Part shown: one piece after another, positions 32,772 through 44,607 of the stretch
Layout of the letters: every line of letters starts with the position of its first letter
Position numbering within the stretch: the stretch's first letter is position 1
Source of the DNA: Erodium maritimum
Taxonomy: Eukaryota > Streptophyta > Magnoliopsida > Geraniales > Geraniaceae
Assembly: GCA_963921825.1 (NCBI GenBank)
Contig: OY997589.1
Location: forward strand, 74,880,523-74,944,522
Direction of reading: 5' to 3'
Length of the DNA stretch: 64,000 nt
Translations under genes and position numbers: made by a program
Notes under the pieces: model-generated
Database searches by the model: none
Told to the model about the DNA's origin: nothing
What the model saw: only the letters and a program-made list of their open reading frames with translations

Positions 32772-32975
32772 CTAGTTATTCGGTTGTCCTCTTCTTTGCA
32801 TTATGCCTAGTGGCGTCAGCGCCCACATTTTCTCACTACTAGTTCTTCTCATATCTGAGTTGACACTTCCCTCACCGATTTTCTTCTTTAAGACTCTTAT
32901 CTTCACCTGTCCTGTTTCTCGTAAATATGTATCACTAACCAAATCACTTGAAGTGGATTTAGATCTTGTAGGCAT
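32772..32975 (-). pseudogene. Tat/Athila-type gag N-terminal frame
   Basis: 67 codons opening MPTRSKSTSSD, about 118 bp after the primer-binding site. Position and basic/Ser-rich start fit Tat/Athila gag proteins, but no conserved gag core is present because the frame ends at 32772. Confidence 0.45.
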
Positions 32976-33092
32976 AAAATAACTTTAGTAATAGGCACAA
33001 GATGAAATCGGAATGTAAAGAATTTTATTTAAAAATATAGATAAAAAGTGAAATAGTCATAACAAAACTTTATAGAAAGGGTTAGCTCAATT

Positions 33093-33112
33093 GCTCCCCG
33101 GCAACGACTCCA
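33093..33112 (-). other. Asp-tRNA-type primer-binding site
   Basis: The minus strand reads TGGAGTCGTTGCCGGGGAGC. The perfect complement of a tRNA-Asp 3' end (such as the gene at 18694-18765 plus CCA) is TGGCGCCGTTGCCGGGGATC, so 16 of 20 bases agree. Confidence 0.75.
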
Positions 33113-33739
33113 TTAACTTGACGCCCCGTGGTTATAGCACAGAAAAGGGCATGGCAAGCGTACCAGACGTCAAGTAGTATTTCGAGATTTTTATTTCCGA
33201 GTTATTGAACCCAAGGGAGCACGAGTCAATACAATTTCTATATTAAAGTTTTTATTAAGCTATCTCAGTAAAAAAAATGGTTTTGTGGTTTTTAAAAAAC
33301 GTAAAAGTGAATGTAAGCAATTAAACTGTGAATCAGCACTCACGGAGCTCGAATGAGTTTAGAATCAGAGAGAAAAAGCAATCTAAGGTATTCGGGTTCA
33401 TAGAGACCAATTCCAATGCACTAAATGACGATGAATAAAGTGAAGTTGTCTGATTTTAGGGTCAACAAATTATCTCTCAAACTAGTCCTAACTTCTCCCG
33501 TTGTTTCGGACCCTAGTGGAATCTAACCACCTAGTTCTCTCGAATCAAGATGAAGGAAGACCCAAAGCACAACGTTCTTTGATAATTTCTAACTCTCTTA
33601 TTAGCACTCAACTCCCCTCTCTTATTAGCTCTCCAAAATACAAGTTATCCTATTCTAGAAATGAAAAATCAGTTAAATAGGGCAAATCTCGAGTCTAAAT
33701 CGAAACAGGGAATAAGGGTTTTGCGCGCGTCACGAATTT

Positions 33740-33955
33740 GTGGGCGTGTCCGTCACGGTCCTTGTCACGGATCCATGACGGATCAGAGAGTCTGGACCAT
33801 CTTTGAACTTCATAACGGCTCTGTGGCGTGACCCGTCACGGTCCCCTTCACGGATCTGTGATGGATCAGTGAGTCTGGACCGTTTTTGTGCCTCATAACG
33901 GCTCCGTGGCGCCACCCGTGACGACCTCTACCTCAGGTCCTTGGTAGATCAGAGG
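33740..33955. repeat. Tandem repeat in Tat-type LTR (about 83-bp unit)
   Basis: Nearly three units built from cccgtcacggtcc, cacggatc, gatcagagagtctggacc and cataacggctc. Confidence 0.8.
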
Positions 33956-34155
33956 AGTTTGGCCCATGCTAGAACAACAACTTTAGACTTTATTCCCCTT
34001 TTATGATGGGTTTGCGCTCTAATTCCACGCTAAAACCTGATAACCATGAGAAATGCTGAAAACTAGTAAAACATGGGAGAGCGAGATAATAATGGGCTAA
34101 AATCACTAATAAAATCCCTCTAAATGTGATATTTTTAATGCTAAGATGCGTCTGC

Positions 34156-35922
34156 ATCAACCACATGATGATGAATCTTTTACAGATTAGGTTGATAGTG
34201 AACATACTATGGAGGACACTATAGCTCCAAATCCTCCACGAGAGAAACACATTCAAATTATGTCCAAACGCCTTCCAGGTACTACTATGCCTTACCGCCT
34301 TCGGTCACACCATCAGATAATATTTCAAATCCTCCCACATCTTTGGTAAACTCGACGGTATATCCACTCACTGAATCAATTTCTTATCAAAGATTTTCTC
34401 GTTCTCAAACTACCATTTTAACAACCATCTCTTCCATAGATGAGCCAAGCACTTTTCAGCAGGCAGTCCGACATGCACATTGGAGCGACGCAATGAGTCG
34501 GTAGATTGAGGCACTAGAGGCAAATCAAACTTGAAGCCTTACCACACTACCCTTTGGGATGAAGGTAGTTGAATAAAAATGGGTGTACAAGGTCAAATAC
34601 CGTCCCGACGGATCTATTGAAAGACATAAAGCACGTCTGGTTGCCGAAAGGTACACACAAGTTATAGTGGTTGACTTTACTAACACATTTCACCTGGTAG
34701 TTAAGATGGTCATTGTTCGATACTTACTATCTATTGCAGCCATGAAGGATTGGACATTACATAAACTAGATGTAAACAACGCGTTTCTCTTTGGTGGTCC
34801 ACATGAGGAGGTTTATATGAAGATACCATAGGGATTCTCTCAGTATGGGGAGTTACACGTCTGTCGTCTGAACAAATCTGTACATGGGTTACGACAAGCA
34901 TCTCGTACCTGGTACCACAAATTCACTGAGTTAGTCCATCACAAGCCTCGAGTGCAAGCCGTCAGCAGCTGATCACTCACTTTTTACCCTTCCGTCAAAG
35001 GGGTCCTTCGTAGCTGTCCTGATCTATGTTGATGATGTCATCGTCACCAACTCGGATCTCCTCCAAATTGAGAAGCTCGAGGCACACCTGGATGCGCAGT
35101 TCAAGATCAAGACCTAGGCCATCTAAAGTACTTTCTTGGACTAGAAGTCTCTCGCTCCCCCATCGGGATTGTTCGCACTCAAAGAAAGTACGCATTGGAC
35201 ATTCTAGCTAACAGCGGGCTTATTGGATGTAAACCGGCACACTATCCCCTCCCTTAACAACATAGACTTTCTGCTAGTAAGGGATTCCCCTACTCAGATG
35301 TTAGACAGTATCACAGACTCGTCGGACGATTTCTATATCTTACCATCATATGACCCAATATCTGTTATGCAGTTCATATTCTCAATCAGTTTATGCATAC
35401 GCCTCGGGAACCTCATTTGGATGTTTCCCATCATGTTCTTCGATACCTGAAGAGTAGCCCGGGACAAGGAATTCTACTCTCTTCATCTGGTTCTCTCTCT
35501 TTCCATGCATATTGTGATGTTGATTGGGAAGTGTGCCCAGACACACGCAGATACACCATCGGCTTGATCCTGTTCCTCATAACTTAACCAATCTCATGGC
35601 GTTCCAACAAACAAACTATGATCTCTTGTTCTTCGGTTGAGGCTGAATATCGTGCAATGGCGGCGACCAGTCGAGAAATAGTTTGGCTCCGTCGTCTACT
35701 CAAAGACCTGAAAGTCCCACAAGACGAGGTTGTACCACTCTTTTGTGACAACCGTGCAGCAATACACATTTCCTCCAATCTTGTGTTTCACGAGTGCACC
35801 AAAAACTTCAGACCAACGTATTAGAACCTCGGTCGGTCTCCAGGAAGCACCAACTAGTAGACATTCTAACTAAAGGATTGAGACAAGATCATTTTCACAA
35901 GCTTCTTTGCAAGTTAGGCATT
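34156..35922 (+). pseudogene. Copia reverse transcriptase/RNase H relic upstream of the P450
   Basis: The C-terminal half of a Copia polyprotein, in broken frames. It has FQQAVRHAHWSDAM (34455), KWVYKVKYRPDGSIERHKAR (34576-34635), LDVNNAFLFGG, CRLNKSVHGLRQASRTWY, and LIYVDDVIVTNSDL with the catalytic YVDD retained (near 35018). RNase H follows: SCSSVEAEYRAMAA and VPLFCDNRAAIHISSN (35618-35785). The end reads QLVDILTKGLRQDHFHKLLC and KLGI (35850-35922), where the P450 begins with no stop or LTR. It belongs to a different Copia lineage from copies A, C and D. Confidence 0.88.
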
Positions 35923-35925
35923 TTA

Positions 35926-37525
35926 AATAGCTTGAGTCTCTTTCTTCTTCTTCCTCTCTTGTTGTTCTCGACTGTCCTTTTGCTCAAGATCACCAGAAAT
36001 GACAATCACAAATATCCTCCACCCCCTCCAAGGTTGCCACTTGTTGGGAACCTTTATCAACTAGGAACACTTTCTCATCGCTCTCTCCGAGCCTTGTCTG
36101 ATAAGTATGGTCCTATCATGCTCTTGAAGCTAGGCCATTTACCCACTCTTGTCATCTCATCTTTAGACATGGCTCGAGACATGGTCAAGACGCATGACAT
36201 AGTCTTCTCTGACAGACCCAAAACCACAGCTGCAAATCTCCTGCTATATGGATGCACTGATGTGGGTTTCTCTTCACATGATGAGTACTGGAGACAAACT
36301 AGAAAGATGTGTGTTCTCGAGCTCCTGAGCGTCAAGAGATCACAGTCATTTCAGTTTGTGAGGGAAGAAGAAGTTGAAGTCTTGATCAACAAGATACACC
36401 GAGCTTGTATCGATGGCAGCTCAGGGGTTGACTTGAGCATGATGCTGCTGGCCATCTCCAACAACATGATATCAAGATATATTCTTGGTCAAAAGTGTGA
36501 AGAAGAGAACGGGAAGAGTAAGTTTAGAGAGTTGTCGAGGACATTCATGATTCAGTTCACGAGCTTCAGTTTCGGGGACACGTTCCCTTACCTGAGGTGG
36601 ATGGATGTTGTTACTGGCTTGATTTCGCGCCTGAAAACAACTTCCAAAGCAATTGATGACCTTCTTGATCAGGTCATCGTAGAGCACAAGGTCACCTTGG
36701 AGAGCTATGAAGTTCAACAATCTGACCGCAAGGACTTCGTGCATATTCTTCTTCAACTTCAAAAGGACAGATCGCTTGGGATAGACCTCACTCGAGACAA
36801 CCTCAAAGCTGTCTTACTGGTATAATCGAGAACCCTAGTCAACCTTTGTTATGTTGTCTTATTTTATGGCTAAATTTAAGCAACTGGATTGAGTTCAGGA
36901 CATGTTTGTTGGAGGAACCGATACCACATCAACAACAACGGAATGGACTATGGCTGAGCTGATAAAGAACCCGAGCAAGATGAAGAAAGCCCAAGAAGAG
37001 GTGAGAAGAGTTATGGGAAAGAAGCCAAAGGTAGAGATGAGTGATGTCAATCAAATGGATTACTTAAAATGTGTCATCAAGGAGTCACTTAGGTTACATC
37101 CACCCCTTGCTCTGTTGCTTCCTCGAGAAACGTCTGCAAGCGTTCAACGGGGAGGCTATGAAGTTCCTGAAAGAGTAAGAGTGCTTTTGAATGCATGGGC
37201 AATTCAGAGAGACCCATCAGTGTGGGAAAGACCTGATGAGTTCCTACCATAGAGATTTGAGAATAACACGGTCGACTTTAAAGGTCAAGACTTCGAATTC
37301 ATTCCATTTGGTGCCGGGAGAAGGGGTTGCCCTGGCATGGCTTTTGGCATGAACTCCGTTGAGTTTGTGATGGCCAATCTTTTAAATTGGTTTAATTGGG
37401 AGTTATGTGATGGTGTTAATGCGGAGAGCTTCGACATGACTGAAGTTCATGGGCTCACTGTGACAAAGAAGCATCCTCTTCAAATTGCACCAAAACTATA
37501 TACTCCAAAACTATATACTCCTTGA
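35926..37525 (+). pseudogene. Cytochrome P450, CYP71 clan, missing ATG and with one premature stop
   Basis: CYP71-clan P450s are ER-anchored monooxygenases of plant secondary metabolism. Exon 1 (35926-36819) and exon 2 (36899-37525) are joined by a phase-0 GT-AG intron at the standard CYP71 position, giving 506 codons, the normal length. Visible landmarks: Leu-rich anchor, PPPPPRLPLVGNLYQLG hinge, WRQTRK (C helix), GGTDTTST (I helix), KESLRLHPP (ExxR), and FGAGRRGCPG with heme Cys at 37328-37330. Two defects are seen. The expected N-terminal Met codon is replaced by Copia-derived sequence, so the open frame starts at 35794 inside the Copia RNase H. The PERF motif reads P-stop-R-F because of TAG at 37250-37252. 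The rest is intact, so inactivation is recent. Substrate cannot be inferred. Confidence 0.93.
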
Positions 37526-38049
37526 TGTATGTATCAGCTATGGTGTCTCTTGCTTATGTCGTTTATGCAAGTGTTCTCATGATTTACTCCATCTTTCTTT
37601 TCCTTTTAATAAAATCATCGTAACGTGTGTTTGAAAACTTGAATGGTAGTTGTAAATAAACAAATGGAATTGCTCCTATTATGATGGACAATGTAAGTTT
37701 GATGTCATTATAGACAGTTTTATATGCATTAGATTCCTTAGCATCTCTGTTCATAAATGTCAACTAACCATATAACAAATCTTAAATTCCCAAATGTTTA
37801 AACTAAGCATATCACATACCAGCCGTGATTTAAAAAAAGTTGTAGTATGCTCTGGGTGCGATCATGCACTTAGACCCACGCGCCACATAATTTAGTGAGT
37901 CAGAGTCGCGAGTCGTATGCTGCAGCATGTATATTTCGCGATTTAGAGTCACTAAATCATGTGTCGGTATTGTGAGCCACTTACCGTGACTCACAAATAT
38001 GAGTCGTCGGGTCGGGGTTCGCAGGTTGTAGGCATGCCAATTAGGCGTT
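37526..38049. other. P450 3' region and spacer
   Basis: ttttaataaaatc near 37605-37617 is a plausible polyadenylation region. 37815-38040 has several gagtca/tgactc phrases around gtgagtcagagtcgcgagtc. Nothing else is recognised. Confidence 0.4.
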
Positions 38050-39162
38050 GACACGTGGCGTCCAAGGGAAAATAATCAGACTGTTGTGCCAACGGTCTGA
38101 TAACGATTATTTTTATAAATTAATAAAAAAATATACCCATCTATAAATATCACATCCTATTCATCAAACCACAACATTTCTCTCAACATTTACTCTCAAA
38201 TTATCCATTTCTCTCTCAAAAAATCCAATCAACAATGTCCGACGACTCGACTCAACTGTCGTCTTCACCGGAGCAATAAGACTACATGTCACGCCCCAAA
38301 TCCGGTTTTGACCGGATTCGAGACATGAGTTAAAATAATGATCAAAGGTAATACATAAATAAAACTTGATAAGGCAAATATCCGAGTAAAACAAATTCCG
38401 ACTCCAAAACATTGAGTCAAAGGCTCGAAATATAACGAAATACGATAGGTTCAATACAAAACGACAAGTACGTCTCTAACATAGACACCACCAGACTCTC
38501 CACGAGCTCCCGAGCCCTGGAACGTCCTCTAGATCTACTCATCAAGGAAACCTGTACAAACAGTAAACAAGAAAGGGGGTTAGCTTGCGCTCAGTAGGAA
38601 AAAAATGGTAAAGTAAAAGAAACCCCCCGCTTGGCAATAAAAATCGATTTGTACAATTATCCAAAATTTCCCATTAGTACGATTAACCAAAAAGACGCCA
38701 TAAACAGAGATCAACAAGTATTGCAATGCTTAATAAAACAATAACTCGAAGGAGATTTAACGGAGAGGCAGTTTATTCTTTAATAAAAACAACTAAAGAA
38801 AGCACGTAAACGTCACGTAGATAACTTAAACTACAATGCTCTGATCCACAATTAGTCATTGTATCATATCGGATTGCCCCTCGGTCCAGAGGAGACACAT
38901 ATCGTCGAGGCTACCAGAAACATTTCTAAGAGGACACATATCATCGGAGCTCTCGGAAATGTCTCCAAAGGACCATAGATCATCGGGGTGAAGTAAGATG
39001 TCCTCCCGAAAACGCTCCCGCGGGAACGCATACCCTCAGGGTGAAGCAACCAGTAAACAATCCCCTCAGGGTAAACAACCTCATGTCATACCGGAACTCC
39101 CTTCGGCCTGGACGTCTTCCCGGGATTCGCATCGGGGTAAACATGTACCGGAATGCACCATC

Positions 39163-41948
39163 TGTCACGCCCCAAATCCGGTTATCGCCCGGACCCGAGG
39201 CATGACGAGTAATAGAAGACGATAAAATAACAAATCAACATTTACTTCCTCAAAATCTCCAATAATGAAAATAAATTCGCAAAACTGAGTTCAAAACACA
39301 ATAACCCTCCAGGGGTGTAATAATAAATCTCCACAAGTTTTGGTTCAACACATTAAAAGTAAAAAGTACGAAGTCTCTATCACGCACCCACACCGAGAAG
39401 CTCCTGAGCTTCTACTCCTCAATCAAGCCTGTAAACACAACGGTAAATTCACAGGGGTGAGCTTACGCTCAGTAGGGAAAACACATAACAATGTAAACCT
39501 TAAACTTCCAAGAATCAACGGCAATGTCCACAAGATCCATAATTCACCAACACAGTCAACAAGGTAGTTCATAACATTACGAGTAAATTCATCAATGAAG
39601 TTAACATATAGCTCTTAACAACCACAGGCAATAGATAAACCGATCAATGCCGTGGCACATGAAGTCACCACCCTCCGATCCACATCTTATGTGTCCTCTC
39701 GGATTTTCCCTCTAATCCAGAGGAGACGCATATCATTGGGACTATCGGAAACACCCTTCAGGGCACATATCATCGGTAGTCTCAGAAACGTCTCCAAGGG
39801 ATTTTAGATCCTCGGGAACCCAGGGCAATACTCCCATAAGAAGCGCACACTTGGGCAATTAGATGGTAAATAATTAATAATTGAATAACGCACTCAATCA
39901 GAAACACAGAACGATCCAATTCAGACAACCACCAACTCGATATCAACCATAGCTCACACATCACCAATTCACACAACATACAGTACATAAATCACATACA
40001 CATAGCACATCAATCACACAATCCCAACTTACCGTTCACTTACCAGTTTCGAACCACCGGGGCATCGATCACCTGATTGCACCGCTCGGTACAACCAGTC
40101 ATACTCGATGCTCCAAACAACCATTCAAGTAAATCAAGTAATCATTTGAATACAATCAACGAGCAAGCACGAGTATAATCAACTAATTATAAAAACCTAC
40201 AAAAGAGCATTCACACATGCAAATCCACTAGTTTCATTAGACTCTTTAGCCTATCCACTAAGCAATCAACAACCAAGCATGTGATCCTAACACGCAACTA
40301 ATCCGAGGGCTTTGCCAAGGCTCCTCTACCAGACAATCAATTCCCAAGTATTGAAAGCGAATTACACTAGTGAATGGCATCCTAATCGGTCACCACTAGA
40401 CACTTCCGGTTATTAGAAATTGAAAGACGATTATGCTAGTTATTCGCATCCTATAGGCATTTCTAGGACCTTTTCCAATTTTATTAACCTAGCATGCATA
40501 CTAAGCATCATAAACGAGAGGTTAAGGCTTTCCCTACCTCAAGGTCTTCCTCTCCACACTCTGACGAAAGCTCGGTGGTCACCTCTCCGTTCTTCACTCG
40601 GGTCCCGGCGTGATAAAAGCTCCTCCAACACGTGTCCACGCTCTTCCTCCTTTCCTAGCTTGATTCCAAGGTTTTGAACCACCAAAAGAACACAAATTAG
40701 ATTCCTCAACCAAGTGTTCTTCTCCTCAAAACACACCACAATGTTCAGAAATGGATCAAGGTTTGAAAAGGGAAAAGTGGGAATCAAATTGAGCTAAAAG
40801 GAAGGGTTTTGGGCTCTGAGGATCTGATCCGGAATGCCAAACGGGACCTGCCACAGGCCGGCCCGGAATCCAGAACGGGACACGACACAGACCGGCCCGG
40901 TGAGCGACACGGACCGTATCAGGTCCCGTGCCGGACTCCCGCCCGTTCCGTGCCGGGTGCCGTGCCGGTACCAGGCCCGTTCCGTGCCGGGTGCCGTGCC
41001 GGTACCACGCACGTTCCGTGCTGGGTACCGTGCCGGTACCTGGCCCGGTCCGGGTCAGATTCCGTATCAGACCTGACCAGCTCCTTCCCCTTTCTTCCCC
41101 AACTCGATTTTCACGAAAATCCCAACACAACCTCCATTTCTAAACTCTCCTAGCTCCAAAACAATTCACCAAAGATACCCAGCAACTACACCCTCAATGG
41201 TTTCATCAAACTTCAACCAAAACTCAATCCAACAACCTACTTCACTATTTCTTCTCCAAACAATCAAACCAAGAGCAAGTTCTTCAACTTTTAAGCCAAA
41301 ACCCACAAAACCCATAGATTGGAAGTGGAAGAAATGGAGAGTTGAGAGTATCCTTACCTCTAGATAGTTGAGATGGAGAAGATGGAGTGGAAATGAAGGC
41401 AAAAGGACCAAGAACAAGCTTCAAAATCCAAGCTTTCCTCTCTATCTTCTTCCTCAAGCAAGTGAGCTCCTCCTCCCCTCTCCCTTGTGAATTTCGGCTG
41501 AAACAACAACAAATGGGCTGAATTGTTGCTCTCTTTCCTTTAAATGACCTAAAATGTCAATTTACTCAAAAGCCCTTAAGGTCTTATCCCTTTAAAGGTA
41601 ACTTAGGAGGGTATGAGGGTCATTTGAACCCCCAAATCTCATCCTCCAAGCCAAGCATGACAAGTGTCATGTGAGGTCACTCCTATTTAATAATTTTCCA
41701 GCTTTCCAAGATTTATCGACAAATAACCGATATTAAGCCCGAGTTTGACCGATAGTTGACTTTAACAATATTACAGTCAAACTGAAGGAAACGACCCAAC
41801 TAAGCTAACCGTGCTAATGGATAAGCTTTTTGGGCCCCGGAAAAGTCCCGACTGACTTTCCGAGTCATCAGTTGACTTTTCCGGCCGAAGGTCAAACTTA
41901 GCTAGGATTCACCGGTTTTACCGGGATCGACCGGGGGCGGGTCTTACA
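39163..41948 (-). mobile_element. Inner solo Gypsy LTR nested in the outer one
   Basis: 2786 bp with family ends TGTCACGCCCC...GTCTTACA. It is flanked by ccatc at 39158-39162 and 41949-41953. The outer LTR sequence continues correctly across the site. It contains a GC-rich tandem array (40835-41060) and the TGAGC-TTAC-GCTCA motif at 39458-39471. Confidence 0.93.
40835..41060. repeat. GC-rich tandem repeats in inner solo LTR
   Basis: Repeats built from gtgccgggtgccgtgccggt and accaggcccgttcc, three to four clear units after shorter irregular ones. Confidence 0.8.
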
Positions 41949-42909
41949 CCATCGGTCTTCCCGGGATTCACATCGGGGTACAAATACAATCCGTCGATCT
42001 AGGTACTACCCTACACCGACATTCCCCTCGGTGTAGGTACCATACCGGAACACAACTCCTCTTAGGACGCACCTCAAGGACATAACACGCAGCATAAAGT
42101 CATAGTAAAACCACAACTTAGTAAATCCAACAATCTTACCACAATACGCACCAGGAACTCATAATAACAATCACGCCTACCGTCATGACTTACCAATCAC
42201 GTTTCATCGGTCTATCATTCACCCGATCATATCATTAGGCACAATCAATTTACAAACAACACTCATTCACTCAATCATAACACGGATTAACCATTCACAT
42301 ACAATCATCATATTTCATCTAGTTTAGTATGACTCTTATATTAACCTAAAGACGAACCATGCATCAATACCAAGGACGGGAAATCATCGATAAGTACATT
42401 CAACAAGCAATCCTAAGGCTCGACATGGCCATTCTACCAGCACGGCAATTTCCCGAAGTATTGAAAGCGGTTAACTAGTGAATCACATCCTATATGCATA
42501 CTAAGACTCGTCCGATTATTATTATAATTGAAAAGCAGTTATTCTAGTGAATCACATCCTATATGCAAACTAGGACCTTTCCGATTGTTATTATCCTATA
42601 GGCATACTATTAGCGTTCTTTAAATTAAGAGTGGAGTTTAGTACTTTTCCCTACCTCGAATTCTCTCACGCTCAAATACTCTTAGCTGCTGACGTCCTGG
42701 CTAGTTTCCTCCTCATCCTCTCACGGTGTCCCAAAGTCTTCCTCTTTCCTCGAATTCGGGTCCACGGTCTTGGATCACAATTAAAACTATGATTATTAAC
42801 TAAACAAAGACTGCTTTAAATTAAATTATCTAAAAAACCCTTAACGACAACACTTGGGCCCAAAGGATAAATTGGGCCCAAACTAGGCCCAATTCGGATA
42901 GCCCACGGA

Positions 42910-43140
42910 TCTGGAAATCTACCCGGGCCGTGCCCCTCAGAGGCCCGGCGCTAGGCCTGTACCGTGCCCCTCAGAGGGCCGGTCTGGGACCCGGACCGTG
43001 TCGCTCAAAGGGTCGGTACCGAGCCCGGTCCGTGCCGCTTAGAGGGCCAGTACCAGGCGCGGACCGTGCCGCCAGAAGGGCTGGCACCGAGCCCGTTCCG
43101 CACCGCTCAAAGGGCCGGAACCAAGCCCTCTCCGTGCCGC
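42910..43140. repeat. 34-bp minisatellite in outer solo LTR
   Basis: About seven units of the same type as 30150-30410 (accgtgccgctcagagggcc-like), which supports common origin of these LTRs. Confidence 0.85.
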
Positions 43141-44607
43141 GTTTTGTGCCAGACCAGAAGAGACCCCCTTCTTCTTCCCCAACTCGTTTTCTACGAAAAT
43201 CAATACTAAAACTCCATTTCCAGCACCATCCTACCTCAAAACAGTCATAAAAAACCTTCAAACCTCAACACCCAAAATGGGTTTTCTCCAACAACCTCAA
43301 CAAAACTCAATCCTAACCAAAACCTTCACTACTTCTTCACTCCAACACCATCTAACAACAATCGAAACAAAACCCAACAAGTTCTAGCAAAAACCCACAA
43401 AACCCACAACTTGAAATTGATTGAAATGAGAAGTTAAGAGTGTACTTACATGTAGGATGATGAGATGATGAAGAAAAAGATGATTTGAAGAGGTTTTGAT
43501 GAAGAAAAGCCTTCAAGATAACTCCTTTTCTCCCTTTCTTCTTCCTCAAGCAAGGTTGCTCTTTCTTCTCTCTCTCCCTAGCACTATTCAGCCACCACCA
43601 AGGAAATGAGCTGAAATTGTTGCCTCACTTGCCTTACAAGACCTAGTTGAGAAATGTCCAAAAGGCCCGTTTAGTTTTTATCCACTTAAGGACAACTTGT
43701 GAGGGTGAGAGGGTCTTTTTAACCTCAAATCTTCCCTTCCAAGCTAGTATGGACAAGTGTCCATGTAGGGACCACTTGTCCTCAGTTGAAAATCCAGCAC
43801 CTCAAAATAAGTCGTTTTAGTCGATAAAAAGTTCCCGTTTGACCGAAAATTGACCTTTTCAATATTACAGTTAAATGAAAGGAAATGGCCCAACTAAGCT
43901 AATCGTGATAACAGATACGCTTTATAGGCCCCGGAAAGGTCCCGAACGACTCCCGGAGTCATCGGTTGACTTTTTCGATCGAAAGTCAAACTTTGCCAAA
44001 AGTCACCGGTTCGACCAGGATCGAACGGGGGCGGTTCTTACACTACACGCAAGAACATTTCATACCAGTTACATTCCAACCATTCCCTTTCAACCCCCCA
44101 ACTTACAACCTAATATCAACTATTACGGCTACCCCCGAGGCTAGTGGATACCACCAACAACACGTCGGCAGTAGCAACGACACCTAGATGTCGTCTCAGT
44201 CATTCTCTACTGGCCATGTACAACGAAGGAAGGTGACAATAGATAGACTAACCAAATGTCTCCTTGAGGTGGACACGTGCCTGATATATATCTGACTATG
44301 CACAACCAAAGACCCATTCAAGGGAAACTCCCAAATTGGTAGCTCCTTCTTGGGTTCAATTGCCAAACAGTTATGTGAATGGGGGTTATAGTGCAGAAGA
44401 GTTTGGCTAAAAAGCCATAAAGAGCCATTGGAACAGACAGACGCCTCGGGTGCCGAGGTACGTCAACATTATGAGGGAGTCGTAGTCCAATGAACGATAC
44501 ATCGATAACATGTACGTCGAGGAGGCAAAAAGCTTGTACAAAGACACAACTAAGGAAGGCAAACCAAATATATTCAACCTCGATCATTGATTCCAGCTTT
44601 TGGAAAA

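Larger units (their letters stand above)
32669..34155 (-). mobile_element. Tat/Athila-type Ty3/Gypsy relic: LTR, primer-binding site, gag start
   Basis: On the minus strand there is an LTR-like segment (34155-33113), an Asp-tRNA-type primer-binding site, then a gag-like ATG at 32975. This order fits the 5' end of a Tat/Athila-lineage element. It is broken at 32668 (Copia LTR fragment) and at about 34155 (Copia pol). The exact LTR start is inferred. Confidence 0.65.
38287..44042 (-). mobile_element. Outer solo Gypsy LTR (interrupted), in Harbinger
   Basis: TGTCACGCCCC at 38287 and TTCTTACA at 44042 are the family LTR ends. Without the inner LTR and its extra duplication it is about 2965 bp. 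It is flanked by ctaca at 38282-38286 and 44043-44047, a perfect 5-bp duplication. No internal element sequence is present, so it arose by LTR-LTR recombination. It holds a minisatellite at 42910-43140. Confidence 0.93.

Noticed and set aside
34156-37525. P450 as a retrocopy carried by the Copia element
   Set aside because: The P450 keeps its phase-0 intron with GT-AG borders at the usual site, which a reverse-transcribed copy would lack.
38287-44042. Reading the two LTRs in this region as the pair of one complete Gypsy element
   Set aside because: The inner one is inserted within the outer one with its own target duplication, and no internal region lies between them.
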